From Oligoflexia bacterium (GTDB lineage Bacteria; Bdellovibrionota; Bacteriovoracia; Bacteriovoracales; Bacteriovoracaceae): a stretch of DNA of 64,000 nt. Of this stretch, positions 34,108 through 43,998 are shown one piece after another. The stretch spans positions 62,001-126,000 of the forward strand of contig JAAEST010000033.1 of the NCBI GenBank assembly GCA_024229115.1, written 5' to 3'. A program made the position numbers and the translations under genes. The notes beneath the pieces are model-generated. The model did not search any database and was not told the origin of the DNA. It saw nothing but the letters and a program-made list of their open reading frames with translations. Within the stretch, counting starts at the first letter, position 1, and each line of letters starts with the position of its first letter.

Positions 34108-35999
34108 TAGCTATCTTTTTCACTAAAGAAGTTAAGTGGTTGTCTTACGTCAACAACACCGCCACCTTTTGGTTTTGGAAATGGGATAAGACCAAGAACC
34201 TTAGACATACAGTTTGTACCTCTTGAGCTAAAGGCACTACCTTTAGATTTGATATTGATATTTGATACTTTACCACCAGCACCAATTCTAAAGTTAAGAT
34301 CAATCACACCTTTCGCTGCTTCATTCACTTCAAGTTCTTTCTGATAGCAATGTCTAAACTGAGGAAGATATTCTCTTAGAATCTTTCTTAGTAATTCTGG
34401 GTCCATACTTCCTAATACAACAGTCTTCTGATCCGAATACGTTGTGTCTACACCACTCTTACTGGCCATTCCTTTGAGACCAGATGAAGTATCATAGTTA
34501 CCTGCAAAGTCTTTCCCCATACTCTCAATATTAGTCGGCGTGTTCGATTCAAGTGAATCTGAACTTGTATCCGAAACGGCTGAAGAGTTTGAAAAACTTG
34601 TCGCCGAAGTATTGGCCTTTAAGTTCTTAGGATTAACAGCACTCTTACCGCTAAAGAATGAAGAAAAGCTTTTTGAGCTATTGAACTTATAGGCCTTCAT
34701 TTTCGCTACCTTCTTAATTTTCTTTTGAGCAGAGCTCTTCTTAGCAGGTGCCTTCTTCACAACTTTCTTTTTTACCTTAGTTTTCTTCTTAACTGATTTC
34801 TTTGCCATCTTATTTTCAGGCTTCTTCTGGTTTTCTTTCTTAATACCTAGATCTTTATTAATCTTATCTGCATTAGTTTTAGACTTATTATTACTCTTTT
34901 GTGGGCTTTTTACCGCTTTACGATATATTACCGAGATTTTCTTCTTTGGAGGATCTACTGTGGTATCAACGAGTAGGAAAAGAAGCATAAAACTCATAAT
35001 TGAACCAAAGATCTTTGCAGCTTGCTTTTGGAATTCAACATCACGTCCAAAGAATGGTGCATATCTAAGAATAGGAGGAGCATCTGTTAATTTAACGAAA
35101 ACTTGGACTGTACCTCGATAGAAAGTAATCGATTCCTCTGAATCAAGTGAAATCGTTGATGACTTCTTAAATAAATCATCTTCTCCCGTTTTTACATTTT
35201 TAGACTGAAAGTTTTCAAGACTATTAATTTGCACCTGACCATTAGAGATTTCAATAAATGGAATTCTCTTATCATTATCAAGTGATTCTAATTTAAAAGT
35301 ATTATTACTCTTACTATTTTGACTTATATAAATAGTCTTTTGATTAAAAGAATAATATTCAATATCTAGAATATGACCGTTAGACATAACCATCACTTCG
35401 ATGGCCAGGTCCTTTGATTTTCTGGCAATCGGCTCTACTTCTCGTTTTTCTTGGTAGTCGACATAGTTTTCAGAAATCTCTTCAGATTCGTAGGCCTTCA
35501 CATTATTGATAGGGGTGAAGGCATCATCATCAAATGTAATATCACAATATTCACCATCAATAACGACTAAACCAGGAAGAGGAGGTAGATTGTTAATATC
35601 AACTTGATCTGTTTCTCTAATCTTAACAACCTGACCTTCATCTTGATCTTTAAAGATAGGCTCAGACGCAGACGTCTCACAATAGTTCTCACCAACATTA
35701 AAAGGAACATTACCAATAATAATTTCATCACCTGAAGCAAAGAAAGTATTCTTAGCACTTTGACCGTTAATTAGAATTCCATTTTCAGACTCAAGGTCAA
35801 TTATTTTACCACCATTCTCATCGACGATTACAAGAGCATGATAGAAACTAACAGATGGATGATCGATGAAAATGTCAGCATTAGGACATCTACCAACGAG
35901 GAGCTTTTTCTTATCTAACTTGAAATTATAAAGAACTTCGCCATTATTGTAGCTTGTCAGTTCAAAGATAATTTCTTCAATTTGTCTTTGCCTTAACAC
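34104..35999 (-). CDS. FHA-TM-TonB-like protein, GltG-like gliding component
   Basis: Cytoplasmic FHA domain (about residues 28-105: LLVGRCPNADIFIDHPSVSFYHALV and ENGILINGQ) reads phosphothreonine signals. One membrane helix (about 325-345, IFGSIMSFMLLFLLVD) is followed by a lysine-rich periplasmic linker (KKKTKVKKKVVKKAPAKK). The C-terminal AgmX/PglI TonB-like domain (about 530-625) shows LRKILREYLPQFRHCYQKEL and GGGVVDVRQPLNF. This layout matches GltG in Myxococcus, where such proteins connect the inner-membrane motor to outer-membrane parts. It is last in the operon; it follows the TPR lipoprotein. Confidence 0.82.
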   Translation of the reverse strand: MLRQRQIEEIIFELTSYNNGEVLYNFKLDKKKLLVGRCPNADIFIDHPSVSFYHALVIVDENGGKIIDLESENGILINGQSAKNTFFASGDEIIIGNVPFNVGENYCETSASEPIFKDQDEGQVVKIRETDQVDINNLPPLPGLVVIDGEYCDITFDDDAFTPINNVKAYESEEISENYVDYQEKREVEPIARKSKDLAIEVMVMSNGHILDIEYYSFNQKTIYISQNSKSNNTFKLESLDNDKRIPFIEISNGQVQINSLENFQSKNVKTGEDDLFKKSSTISLDSEESITFYRGTVQVFVKLTDAPPILRYAPFFGRDVEFQKQAAKIFGSIMSFMLLFLLVDTTVDPPKKKISVIYRKAVKSPQKSNNKSKTNADKINKDLGIKKENQKKPENKMAKKSVKKKTKVKKKVVKKAPAKKSSAQKKIKKVAKMKAYKFNSSKSFSSFFSGKSAVNPKNLKANTSATSFSNSSAVSDTSSDSLESNTPTNIESMGKDFAGNYDTSSGLKGMASKSGVDTTYSDQKTVVLGSMDPELLRKILREYLPQFRHCYQKELEVNEAAKGVIDLNFRIGAGGKVSNINIKSKGSAFSSRGTNCMSKVLGLIPFPKPKGGGVVDVRQPLNFFSEKDSY

Positions 36000-36008
36000 G
36001 ATACTTCC

Positions 36009-36851
36009 TTATTGTTTAGATGCCGGTTGACGACTTTTTTCTATTTCTTCTATTTTCTTCTCAATAATTGAATATAATTTTTTACTAGACCTTTTCACAT
36101 TCATAGAAAGGATAAGACCTTGCTGTTCTAATATTTCTTGAGCTTGAGCATAATTGCCAAGTGAGTAGTTATTCAATGCACTTATAAGTAGAAAATCATC
36201 TCTATCTTTATAGTCGATAGTTGAAATAATTGCTTGGCTGTCTTTAAAACGTCCAGAGAGAGTCTCTGTTAAGGCCAGTCCATGAACAAAATCAATATCT
36301 TTCTTATTAAATTTGTAGAGTTCTCTAAAGATTTGATTACTTGACTTTAGAAGACCAAGTTCTAGATAACTATGGGCCAAATTAAACTTAGGGGCAAGGT
36401 TACGTGTTTTTGAGACAACATTTTTAAGAATCCCTATCGCTTCTTTAGTCTTATTTTGCTTAAGCATAATTACAGCAATATTATTTTGAGAGATTATATT
36501 AAACTTCTTTGTTTTGCTAACAGCGATATTGTAGCTCCATAAGGCCTTATAATAATCTTGACTAAGAAAGAAACAATTTCCAAGGTTATTCCAATAAGTT
36601 GGATGGTTCTTCTTTTCTTGATACTTCGACTTAATAATATCAATACCAGAGCTATGATCACCAGAATGACATTCAATTAGACCTTTTTGAATTTCACTAG
36701 ATTCATTAATTTTAAGCCTATTAGAAGAATATCTCATAAAAGACTCTTCTTTGAGAGCATCAAAATTAGCATTCTCTATTTTTTGATTCATCGATACCTG
36801 CGAACAAGAATTGATGAATAATATAAATGTTAAGATAGTGATTACTTTCAT
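36009..36851 (-). CDS. TPR lipoprotein (GltE-like)
   Basis: Lipoprotein signal with lipobox FINSC (Cys16), then helical TPR repeats: TYWNNLGNCFFLSQDYYKALWSYN, NNIAVIMLKQNKTKEAIGIL and APKFNLAHSYLELG. The C-terminal part has another repeat around LALTETLSGRFKDSQAII. 280 residues. Position between the giant TPR protein and the FHA protein matches Glt TPR lipoproteins. It may scaffold contact with the peptidoglycan or outer membrane. The assignment to a specific Glt gene is by layout only. Confidence 0.75.
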   Translation of the reverse strand: MKVITILTFILFINSCSQVSMNQKIENANFDALKEESFMRYSSNRLKINESSEIQKGLIECHSGDHSSGIDIIKSKYQEKKNHPTYWNNLGNCFFLSQDYYKALWSYNIAVSKTKKFNIISQNNIAVIMLKQNKTKEAIGILKNVVSKTRNLAPKFNLAHSYLELGLLKSSNQIFRELYKFNKKDIDFVHGLALTETLSGRFKDSQAIISTIDYKDRDDFLLISALNNYSLGNYAQAQEILEQQGLILSMNVKRSSKKLYSIIEKKIEEIEKSRQPASKQ

Positions 36852-36858
36852 ATTCTAC

Positions 36859-39741
36859 CTATTTTCGTTTTTCAATATTATCAGTTGAAATCGTATATTG
36901 ATTAGCTGCATGCTTATAGTTAACTTCATTGATAAGTTCATTGTCTGTACTGATCTTGTAAAGAGAGTGAGATGCTACTTTTCTTCTTTCAAAGAGGCGA
37001 TAAGTTTTAGCTGTTAGCTTTTTAATTTTCTTCTCCATTTGGTAAGAAAGATTCTTCATTGCACCTCTAAATCCCTTTACATATTCTTTAGGAACTCCAT
37101 TTGGGTGAACCGAACGAACTTCATTAATTAGATTAGAATATACTTTCGTAAGCTTGGCATAAACTAAAGGTGTAATTTCTGGATCAGATTGCTTTAATAT
37201 AGCATTGGCCTTTTTTTCATATGCTTCTAAGAGTTTAATATTAGACTCTAGACTCTTATTGAAGATAGCTTCATTAAACTTATTCTTTTGGGCAAGCTTC
37301 TTAAATTTAACTTTAATTTTTTTCCACTTCTCATAGTCTCTAACTAACTGGTATGGAAAGTCTTCAACTTTTAATCTCTTTAATTTTCTTCTAATTGAGC
37401 TCGCTGTCCTAAATGAGTTATTTTGATAGTAGTACCAATGCTTGTTCTTAAGAGTAGAAATATAATCGTCTTTAAATTTCGGGAATATACTATCGTGGAA
37501 AGAAATATAGCCCTTAAAATCATCGGTAATAGAATAATAGACAGAGATCTCTTTTAAAGAAGAGTCTTTTGTTTTCTTTGAAATAGCGCATTTGAACTTT
37601 GAACTTACGAACTTTCTGGCCTTATCTGGATCTTCAGATAATAGAAAATTATTAGTGGTTAAGATATACATTTGATTAAGATTCTTATCTTTTAGGGCAC
37701 CTTTCTTCTTAGTACTTTTTTGGCAAAAAGTTTGTAAGTAGTATTGAGTTAATTTATTAGAATTACTGAAATCAAGCTTATGATTGTACTGAATTGCTAA
37801 TGTTTTAATTTTATTCTTTGAAGAATTGACAACTTTTGTTTCAGCTAAATTAAGGCCTTTAATGTACCAATCTACTGATTCATCAGTCTTATTGAGATTA
37901 TTATAAAGAATTCCTAGCTTAAGTGCAGAGTTTGATTTTACTTCTTTCGGATAGAGTGGATTATCAAATAGTGAATGATAACCCTCAATTGCTTCACTAT
38001 CAGACTTTTTTTCATAATTAGAAAAGAGAATCTGTCCTAGAACTTTTGTTGATTGTTTAATAAAGTCTGTTTTATAGCTTAAATAGCCTTTTGAGACTTT
38101 TTTAATTCTTAAGGCCAGATTATTAGCATCCTTTATATTAATGAAGTGATCAAAGATTTTTGTATACATCTGTCTTTGAACTTCAGAGTCATTCTTATGA
38201 GTCCCAATATAGTAATCAAGAGCTTTTTCAGCTTGGGCTATATTCTTATCTTTTAAATGGATATTGAATATCTTTTGATTAAGTACTGGAGATTTCTCAT
38301 CTTTTGGTAAGAGAGTAACGTATTGGCCAAAAGTTTTAAGTTGTCTTTTCTTTTCAATATCTTTTTTAAATTCACCATATTCTAGACAAGCCAGTTTAGA
38401 ATTCAATGATCTATGAAAGAACGGCTTTTTACCTTTGTTTTCAATTATTTTAGCCTTTGGGTTGGCCAGATAGACATTGAGTCCAGCATCATATTTCTTG
38501 TAGGCCTCATTAAACATATTAACAGCAAAATATGTTTCACCTTGAAAATAGAAATATTCAATTTTTTGTTCAGGGTGAATTGTCATTAAGATATCAAAAT
38601 AGCTAAGAATTTCTTTTCTTTTAGCAGGGGAGTGGTTTTCTATTCTCGATTTACTATTTCGAGTAAATCGAATTTGAAGATATCCTACTAAAGACTTAAT
38701 TTTCTCAATAGACTCTTCTTTTCCTTCCTTAGAGAGTTTCTTAAGAGTATATAATTTTTCAATCGCTTTAGATGTCTTAAAGAAGAGGTCTAGTCTTTTA
38801 AAATTTCGATAGAAATCAAATGAAGAGAGGTAAATTTTCTCTTGCTCTCCAAATTGTCCTTTATCAACGGCAAAGTCTAATGCTTTCTCATAGATATAGT
38901 TTGCAAGCTCAAATTTACCGTCTGTTGCGGTCTTTGCGGCCATTTTTAGAAGGTAGTCAGCTGGCATTTTGGCATTGTTTAAATAAAACTCTACACCTTC
39001 TTTAGTTCTATTATCTAAGGTATAAAATAAACCGATAGAGTCAAGAACTTGTGATTCTACAGACACATATCTCTTATCTTTTTGCATAGAAAGTTTATGA
39101 GAGATAAGAGCATGATCAATGGCCCTCGAGTATTTAGTCGTTTTGATATAGCACCATGAAAGATTGTAATGATGCTTTGTCAGCCATTCATCTTCTTCAT
39201 TTTTAATGATTAAACTATAGAAACGTATGGCCTTCTTATATTTCTTATTATTGTAATAATGCTCAGCGAGTGATGTTCTTACCTTATGTTTTAATTCTGC
39301 GTTTCCTCTAATTCTCTTTAAAGACTTAAGTAAGTAGAATTCAGTTCTTTTACCATGACCATAGTCACGGCTATTGAGGGCAAGGGTATAATAAATATCA
39401 GCGGCATAAGGAATTGATGGCCAAGACTTCAAAAGGGCCTTTCCTTGCTTTACTATTTTTCGATTAAGCTTTCTCGATTCACGAAAGTAGAAAGACTTTT
39501 TAACACCTCTTTTACGTTGTGTTAGAAAGGTTTTATTTTCTTTCTCTTTAATAAGTTTTACTAACTCAGTATTTAACTCTAAAAGTCGCCATTGTAATTT
39601 TGGACTTAGTCTTCCCAGCGACTTTATCGTTTTCTTTTCTTCATTGATCAGTTGGTAAAGATGATTCCATCTTTTTCCCATGCCATTTGATGCATAAGCG
39701 AGACTGTTGATGAATAGGAAAAGGCAAAGTGCTTTGTACAT
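36859..39741 (-). CDS. Large exported TPR/helical-repeat protein (gliding scaffold)
   Basis: 960 residues with a signal peptide (MYKALCLFLFINSLAYA). Almost the whole mature part is made of helical repeats, several TPR-like (ADIYYTLALNSRDYGHG, HHYNLSWCYIKTTKYSRAID, EYFYFQGETYFAVNMFNEAY). It resembles the periplasmic giant TPR proteins of the gliding machinery in Myxococcus (GltD/GltI class). It is strongly basic (lysine-rich) throughout. It is next to the ExbD-type genes and probably bridges motor and outer-membrane parts across the periplasm. Confidence 0.8.
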   Translation of the reverse strand: MYKALCLFLFINSLAYASNGMGKRWNHLYQLINEEKKTIKSLGRLSPKLQWRLLELNTELVKLIKEKENKTFLTQRKRGVKKSFYFRESRKLNRKIVKQGKALLKSWPSIPYAADIYYTLALNSRDYGHGKRTEFYLLKSLKRIRGNAELKHKVRTSLAEHYYNNKKYKKAIRFYSLIIKNEEDEWLTKHHYNLSWCYIKTTKYSRAIDHALISHKLSMQKDKRYVSVESQVLDSIGLFYTLDNRTKEGVEFYLNNAKMPADYLLKMAAKTATDGKFELANYIYEKALDFAVDKGQFGEQEKIYLSSFDFYRNFKRLDLFFKTSKAIEKLYTLKKLSKEGKEESIEKIKSLVGYLQIRFTRNSKSRIENHSPAKRKEILSYFDILMTIHPEQKIEYFYFQGETYFAVNMFNEAYKKYDAGLNVYLANPKAKIIENKGKKPFFHRSLNSKLACLEYGEFKKDIEKKRQLKTFGQYVTLLPKDEKSPVLNQKIFNIHLKDKNIAQAEKALDYYIGTHKNDSEVQRQMYTKIFDHFINIKDANNLALRIKKVSKGYLSYKTDFIKQSTKVLGQILFSNYEKKSDSEAIEGYHSLFDNPLYPKEVKSNSALKLGILYNNLNKTDESVDWYIKGLNLAETKVVNSSKNKIKTLAIQYNHKLDFSNSNKLTQYYLQTFCQKSTKKKGALKDKNLNQMYILTTNNFLLSEDPDKARKFVSSKFKCAISKKTKDSSLKEISVYYSITDDFKGYISFHDSIFPKFKDDYISTLKNKHWYYYQNNSFRTASSIRRKLKRLKVEDFPYQLVRDYEKWKKIKVKFKKLAQKNKFNEAIFNKSLESNIKLLEAYEKKANAILKQSDPEITPLVYAKLTKVYSNLINEVRSVHPNGVPKEYVKGFRGAMKNLSYQMEKKIKKLTAKTYRLFERRKVASHSLYKISTDNELINEVNYKHAANQYTISTDNIEKRK

Positions 39742-39749
39742 ACATAATC

Positions 39750-40274
39750 CTAAAAATTCCCCTGTACGATAAATTTAAATTCAGGATAACCTGCGAGAGC
39801 ACTTGTGTGCATAACTTGTCTTAGAACTTGATAGGGGAGACTCTGGTCTAAAACAATATTGACTCTCTTATTCATCTTCTTTCTTCTTTCAAGAGAATCT
39901 TTTTCGCTTGCAGGACTCCTTTCCTCAAGAGCTTTAATTTTTTCTTCTTCATCAGTTTTACTCTTTTTTAGCGCCTGGTACAAAACGTCGATTTTGTCGT
40001 TTTTATTGTCAGAATATTGCCCAATTTTTGTGTTGTTTAGCCAAATAGACCTATCTTCAGATACTTGGACAATGACCGCATGGTTACCTAATTTCGAAGA
40101 CTTAGACTTCGGTAGACTGATATTTTTGGCCACCTCAAGCTTCAAATCTGAGGCGTTATAACTCTTTAAAAGAAACACTAGAAGAATCACCAGAATATCT
40201 AAAAGTGAGGTGATATCTACTTCTAATTCGTTGTCTTTCTCTTTTTTAATTCTTCCGAATGTTCTCTTTCTCAT
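39750..40274 (-). CDS. ExbD/TolR-like motor protein, second copy
   Basis: 174 residues with one N-terminal membrane helix (about 22-42) reading LEVDITSLLDILVILLVFLLKS. This is the conserved ExbD helix and its aspartate (D26 in LLDILVILL) is the expected proton-channel residue. The periplasmic part ends LRQVMHTSALAGYPEFKFIVQ as in TolR. Two ExbD-like genes in a row, as in aglQ/aglS of Myxococcus. Gap to upstream gene is 23 bp. Confidence 0.87.
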   Translation of the reverse strand: MRKRTFGRIKKEKDNELEVDITSLLDILVILLVFLLKSYNASDLKLEVAKNISLPKSKSSKLGNHAVIVQVSEDRSIWLNNTKIGQYSDNKNDKIDVLYQALKKSKTDEEEKIKALEERSPASEKDSLERRKKMNKRVNIVLDQSLPYQVLRQVMHTSALAGYPEFKFIVQGNF

Positions 40275-40297
40275 GGGGATTCCTCAGCTAAACTTTA

Positions 40298-40813
40298 TTA
40301 AATAACTGTTTCAAAAATAATTTGATCAAAAAGTGTTTTAGTCTTAATTGTCTTACCCTTATCATTCTTACCAATGAGATCAGGTTCTTTAACATCGAGG
40401 GCCCTTACTGTGTCCATAATAAAGACAATTCTCTTATATGGAACTTTCTTGCTTGGCCTTAAAACGACACTTGTTTCTTCAATATTATTCTTTTTGATTT
40501 TTACGAGCTCTTCTTTGAGCTTGTTATAATCATATTCACTATCTTTTTCACCCACAGTCGCAACCGTATTTTCATCAAGACCAGTTTTTACAAAAATCTT
40601 ATTTTTTTCGATAACGAGAACTAGATTAAGAGGAAGCTTCTTATTCTTTTCTTGTGTATCAACTGTTTTCACTGCTGGTGCATCCGATCCAATTTCATAA
40701 ATCTCTAGAAACTGGGCACTCATTAATAAAAAGAAGATAAAAATAAAAACCGCATCGAGAATAGGAATCACGTTTGGTTTTACAATTTTATTCTTTTTTC
40801 TTGCACGTCTCAT
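40298..40813 (-). CDS. ExbD/TolR-like motor protein, first copy
   Basis: 171 residues with N-terminal helix NVIPILDAVFIFIFFLLMSAQF (about 14-35) and the conserved aspartate in PILDAVFI. The periplasmic part ends VPYKRIVFIMDTVRALDV. AglQ/AglS-type partner of the TolQ-like protein immediately upstream. It likely forms the proton-driven stator together with the second copy. Confidence 0.87.
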   Translation of the reverse strand: MRRARKKNKIVKPNVIPILDAVFIFIFFLLMSAQFLEIYEIGSDAPAVKTVDTQEKNKKLPLNLVLVIEKNKIFVKTGLDENTVATVGEKDSEYDYNKLKEELVKIKKNNIEETSVVLRPSKKVPYKRIVFIMDTVRALDVKEPDLIGKNDKGKTIKTKTLFDQIIFETVI

Positions 40814-40838
40814 ATTGACCTCTGTCTCTTAATAAATC

Positions 40839-41531
40839 TTAAGCTGCTGTTTTATTTACTTGGTGAGCACTATTTTTCTTTGTTCCAAGTAAATCGATTA
40901 ATTTAACAGAGTGTTCTTCTACTTCACCCATAATTTTTTCACTCTTACTTGTAAGAATAGAGTGGATAACCATAATTGAGATCGCACTAATTAGACCAAG
41001 AGCAGTTGTGTTCATAGCTTTTGAAATACCTAAGGCAAGTAACTTAGCTTTTGAAGCTGGGTCAGCATTGGCAACGGCAGCGAATGATTCAATCAGACCG
41101 TAAATTGTCCCAAGAAGACCAATAAGAGTTGATACGTTTGCAACTAATCCTAAGTAATTTAATCTCTTATCGAGTTTTGGGGCCATCTCAAGAATTGACG
41201 CTTCAACAGCATCCTGAATTTGTTCTTTCGTTTGATTAGCTCTTTTTAAGCCAGCTTTTAGGATATAAGGAAGAACCGCCTTAGAATTACTACACGCCTG
41301 AATAGCTTGTTGAACATCATTACTTAATACATGCTTTTTCACCATATCCATCAGACTTACACCATCAACATCATATGAAAAAAGGCTTTTTACTCTTTCC
41401 ACAGATATGGCAATTCCAAAGGTCCAAATGGCGAAAATAATCCACATAAAGGCACCACCTTCATTCATAAAGATTGCTACTGATTGAATAAATGATGGGT
41501 CTGTTGCTGTTTGTACTACTTCGTTTTCCAT
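40839..41531 (-). CDS. MotA/TolQ/ExbB-family proton channel (AglR-like)
   Basis: 230 residues, three membrane helices (about 20-42, 120-145, 160-185). The helix LGLVANVSTLIGLLGTIYGLIESFAA and the segment KAMNTTALGLISAISIMVIHSIL are the family's hallmark proton-path helices. Located with two ExbD-like genes inside the TPR/FHA/VWA operon. This is the motor pattern known as AglRQS in Myxococcus gliding. In TonB or Tol systems the neighbours would be tonB or tolAB/pal, which are absent here. Confidence 0.92.
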   Translation of the reverse strand: MENEVVQTATDPSFIQSVAIFMNEGGAFMWIIFAIWTFGIAISVERVKSLFSYDVDGVSLMDMVKKHVLSNDVQQAIQACSNSKAVLPYILKAGLKRANQTKEQIQDAVEASILEMAPKLDKRLNYLGLVANVSTLIGLLGTIYGLIESFAAVANADPASKAKLLALGISKAMNTTALGLISAISIMVIHSILTSKSEKIMGEVEEHSVKLIDLLGTKKNSAHQVNKTAA

Positions 41532-41562
41532 GGGGATTCTCCTTTTTATTAACTAAAAAATA

Positions 41563-41817
41563 TTATCTAAGGTTTTTAATATCGTTTTTAATCTTGTCGT
41601 CAAAATTCATTCTTTCAAATAAGTCTCTTGAGAAAACCTTTCTCTTTCTTTCAAGGACAGAAAGGTCACCTGGGGCGATAACTTTTCCTTTGATCTCAAG
41701 ATTACCAAGGTCAAATTTTTCGTATTGCTTATATTTAACAATGACATTCTTCTTACCTTTGGCATGAGTGTTTATAACTAAAAGTAGGAAGGCCAAAATA
41801 ATTAGTAATTTAGGCAT
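41563..41817 (-). CDS. Small exported protein of the gliding operon
   Basis: 84 residues with a signal peptide (MPKLLIILAFLLLVINTHA), then a basic mature part with FDLGNLEIKGKVIAPGDLSVLERKRKVFSRDLFERMNF. No family recognised, but it overlaps the upstream TPR gene by 8 bp and lies just before the TolQ gene, so it is a real member of this machine. Possibly similar in role to the small GltF-like proteins; this is a guess from position. Confidence 0.68.
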   Translation of the reverse strand: MPKLLIILAFLLLVINTHAKGKKNVIVKYKQYEKFDLGNLEIKGKVIAPGDLSVLERKRKVFSRDLFERMNFDDKIKNDIKNLR

Positions 41818-43252
41818 CTTTCTCCTCCCATTTCTTCTTAACAGTTTTGCAGTTTGATTTAAGACCGAATGAATAGTCTCCTAATTCATCGGCCCAGAAT
41901 TCACCTCTGAAGTCATAGAGATGTTGAGTATCGTCTCTTTGTACGTTTTCCCAGCTACCACGACTTCTATTAGAGATAAGTTTTTTATTCTTATAAATTA
42001 GGTCTCTTTTATTACTCATGATTTCTAATTTGATATTAAACATTTCAAATGAAAATCTGTGAATATCATTTACAAAGTCGAACATTCCCTTTTTCACATA
42101 ATGATTTAAGTATCTAGTTCTCTGGCTAATTGTTCTATAAACTTCAGCTGTTAAAACTTTGATTAATGCACTTCTGTTATTCATTTTCTTAAGATACTTA
42201 AACTCATTCTTTGCTTTCTTATAGTTAACTAAATCAAGATTGAACTTAATCTTCTTTCTTGTTTGAGTCATCATATTACGAATATAAGGGTTGAGAGATT
42301 CATGCTCTTTAATTGGAGAAAGCATTAGCTCTAGAAAGTATGTATGTGAGTTCTTATGTTTAATTAAAAAGTTTTTCAAAGCTTCACTTTGTGGCTTATA
42401 AACTTTATAGTATTGATCAATTTTAGTAAGACTATCATCATAGAGACAAAGCTTATAATAATTAAGAGCTGTTAAATACTGCACTTCTGGTAAGAAATAG
42501 CTTTTAAGAAGGGGAGACTTGTATGTAACAAGTTGTCCTAAACTTCTGTTATAGTCTTCAATCTTATAACTATTCCACGCTCTTTCTAGTAAAAGATAAG
42601 GCCAACGATAACTCGTTTTTGGAATATTTTGATAGATATTCTTTGCTTCGATAAACTTATTTAGTTTGAAAAGAACTCTCGCAAAATGAATAAGACATGT
42701 CTCTTTGATAATCGCAAAGTATCTCTTCAATTTTACATTTTCTGCTTGTCCTTCTAGTTCTGTCGAAGTTTCAATACAAGTATCATAAGCATTCTTAGAA
42801 AGTTGTCTCTTTCCTAGTTGGGCGTAACTTGAACCCAAGATAAAGAATGATTCTGGTGAAAACCTATGATTCTTTGGAAACTTATTTAAAGTATTGATAG
42901 CTTTATAAATTTCTTTCTTATTAAATTGCTTAAGTCCAAGTACAAACTTTAATGACGGAGTTTTATACTTTTTAAGAGTCGACTCATTTAATTGTGAAAA
43001 TGTCAGTGTTCCTGTTTTAAGGATCAAATTTTCTAAATGTTGTTCAAAATCAATATCAATTGATCCATTTCTCACCAGGTATTCTTTTGCGAAAATAGCA
43101 GAACTAAAATAATATCTCGACTTTGATAGTTCATAACTAATAACTCTTGATTTCTCTGCATTAAGTCCAGAATTATAAATCTTTTCAGCTTTTTTCATTA
43201 AAGCATTGACTGGGAGACTAATGAATATGAATATTAATAAAATTCTCATCAC
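41810..43252 (-). CDS. Exported TPR-repeat protein (gliding)
   Basis: 480 residues with a signal peptide (MRILLIFIFISLPVNA). Helical repeats, including SPESFFILGSSYAQLGKRQLSKNAYDTCIE and ARVLFKLNKFIEAKNIYQNI. It lies between the outer-membrane barrel gene and the small exported protein in the operon. Presumably a periplasmic scaffold in the Glt group. Six bases separate it from the barrel gene upstream. Confidence 0.75.
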   Translation of the reverse strand: MMRILLIFIFISLPVNALMKKAEKIYNSGLNAEKSRVISYELSKSRYYFSSAIFAKEYLVRNGSIDIDFEQHLENLILKTGTLTFSQLNESTLKKYKTPSLKFVLGLKQFNKKEIYKAINTLNKFPKNHRFSPESFFILGSSYAQLGKRQLSKNAYDTCIETSTELEGQAENVKLKRYFAIIKETCLIHFARVLFKLNKFIEAKNIYQNIPKTSYRWPYLLLERAWNSYKIEDYNRSLGQLVTYKSPLLKSYFLPEVQYLTALNYYKLCLYDDSLTKIDQYYKVYKPQSEALKNFLIKHKNSHTYFLELMLSPIKEHESLNPYIRNMMTQTRKKIKFNLDLVNYKKAKNEFKYLKKMNNRSALIKVLTAEVYRTISQRTRYLNHYVKKGMFDFVNDIHRFSFEMFNIKLEIMSNKRDLIYKNKKLISNRSRGSWENVQRDDTQHLYDFRGEFWADELGDYSFGLKSNCKTVKKKWEEKDA

Positions 43253-43258
43253 GCCACC

Positions 43259-43984
43259 TTAGAATGAAAAACCAACTGAGAAGACTACTTCAGACTGAGC
43301 TTTCCAAGAAGTTGTCCCTGGTACATTGTTAATAGTCGGACCAGTAGCTCTATAGCTATTACGTCCATACTCAACACCAATGTGAATATTTTTAGTAGCG
43401 TGAATTTTAAAGTTCGTCTTTGTTACAATTGATGTTGTTTTCTCTGTTGTATAATTATCAGCTTCAGAAGGGTTTGATACAGTATCCTTATTAGATTCAA
43501 ATTCTAATTGGCCTACACCAAGTGCAAAAGACCAATCAAAGTATAGAATCTTATTAAAAGTGTTAATTTTTCCATAGAATGGAGACCATACAGCATTAAT
43601 TGATGTGTGTGTTTTTGGTCTTCTTACAAATGGAACTGATCCGTTAATACGGTTTAGGTTCGAGTAGTTGTCATTATCTTTATTTGAATAGCTTGAATGA
43701 GACGCTTCAATGGCCCATTCTTCAGTTAAGTAATGTCCAATATTAAACTTTCCACCAGTTGTGTCTTGATAAGCATTGTTGATTCCAATAATGTATCCAA
43801 TGTCGGCATAAGTTTTTCTTTTCTTCTTATAAACTTTATTCTGAAGAACATAGACCTTCTTGTCAGGATCGAGCCAAAGAAAGTCATAAAGATCTTTCTC
43901 TGATGCGTACAAGAAGTTTATGGTGCTTAATAAGATTAAACACCATAAAAACGGGGAAGTTTTTAAGGCGAATAATTTTTTCAT
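43259..43984 (-). CDS. Outer-membrane beta-barrel (GltA/GltB-like)
   Basis: Signal peptide (about 1-32), then about 205 residues with alternating beta-strands and a C-terminal aromatic strand (SEVVFSVGFSF, the classic end of a BAM-inserted barrel). YADIGYIIGINN and HIGVEYGRNSYRATGP show strand patterns. The start at 43984 follows AAAGGGA with good spacing; an in-frame ATG at 44011 would overlap the VWA gene. Position matches the small Glt barrels, which anchor the gliding complex in the outer membrane. Confidence 0.78.
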   Translation of the reverse strand: MKKLFALKTSPFLWCLILLSTINFLYASEKDLYDFLWLDPDKKVYVLQNKVYKKKRKTYADIGYIIGINNAYQDTTGGKFNIGHYLTEEWAIEASHSSYSNKDNDNYSNLNRINGSVPFVRRPKTHTSINAVWSPFYGKINTFNKILYFDWSFALGVGQLEFESNKDTVSNPSEADNYTTEKTTSIVTKTNFKIHATKNIHIGVEYGRNSYRATGPTINNVPGTTSWKAQSEVVFSVGFSF

Positions 43985-43998
43985 CACGTATCCCTTTC

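Noticed and set aside
34720-34800. Lysine-rich stretch as a DNA-binding histone-like tail
   Set aside because: It is the periplasmic linker of the FHA/TonB-like protein, after the membrane helix, where DNA is absent.
39750-41531. TolQ-TolR-type genes as a Tol-Pal or TonB-ExbBD system
   Set aside because: No tolA, tolB, pal or tonB near; VWA, TPR and FHA-TonB-like neighbours fit a gliding operon better.
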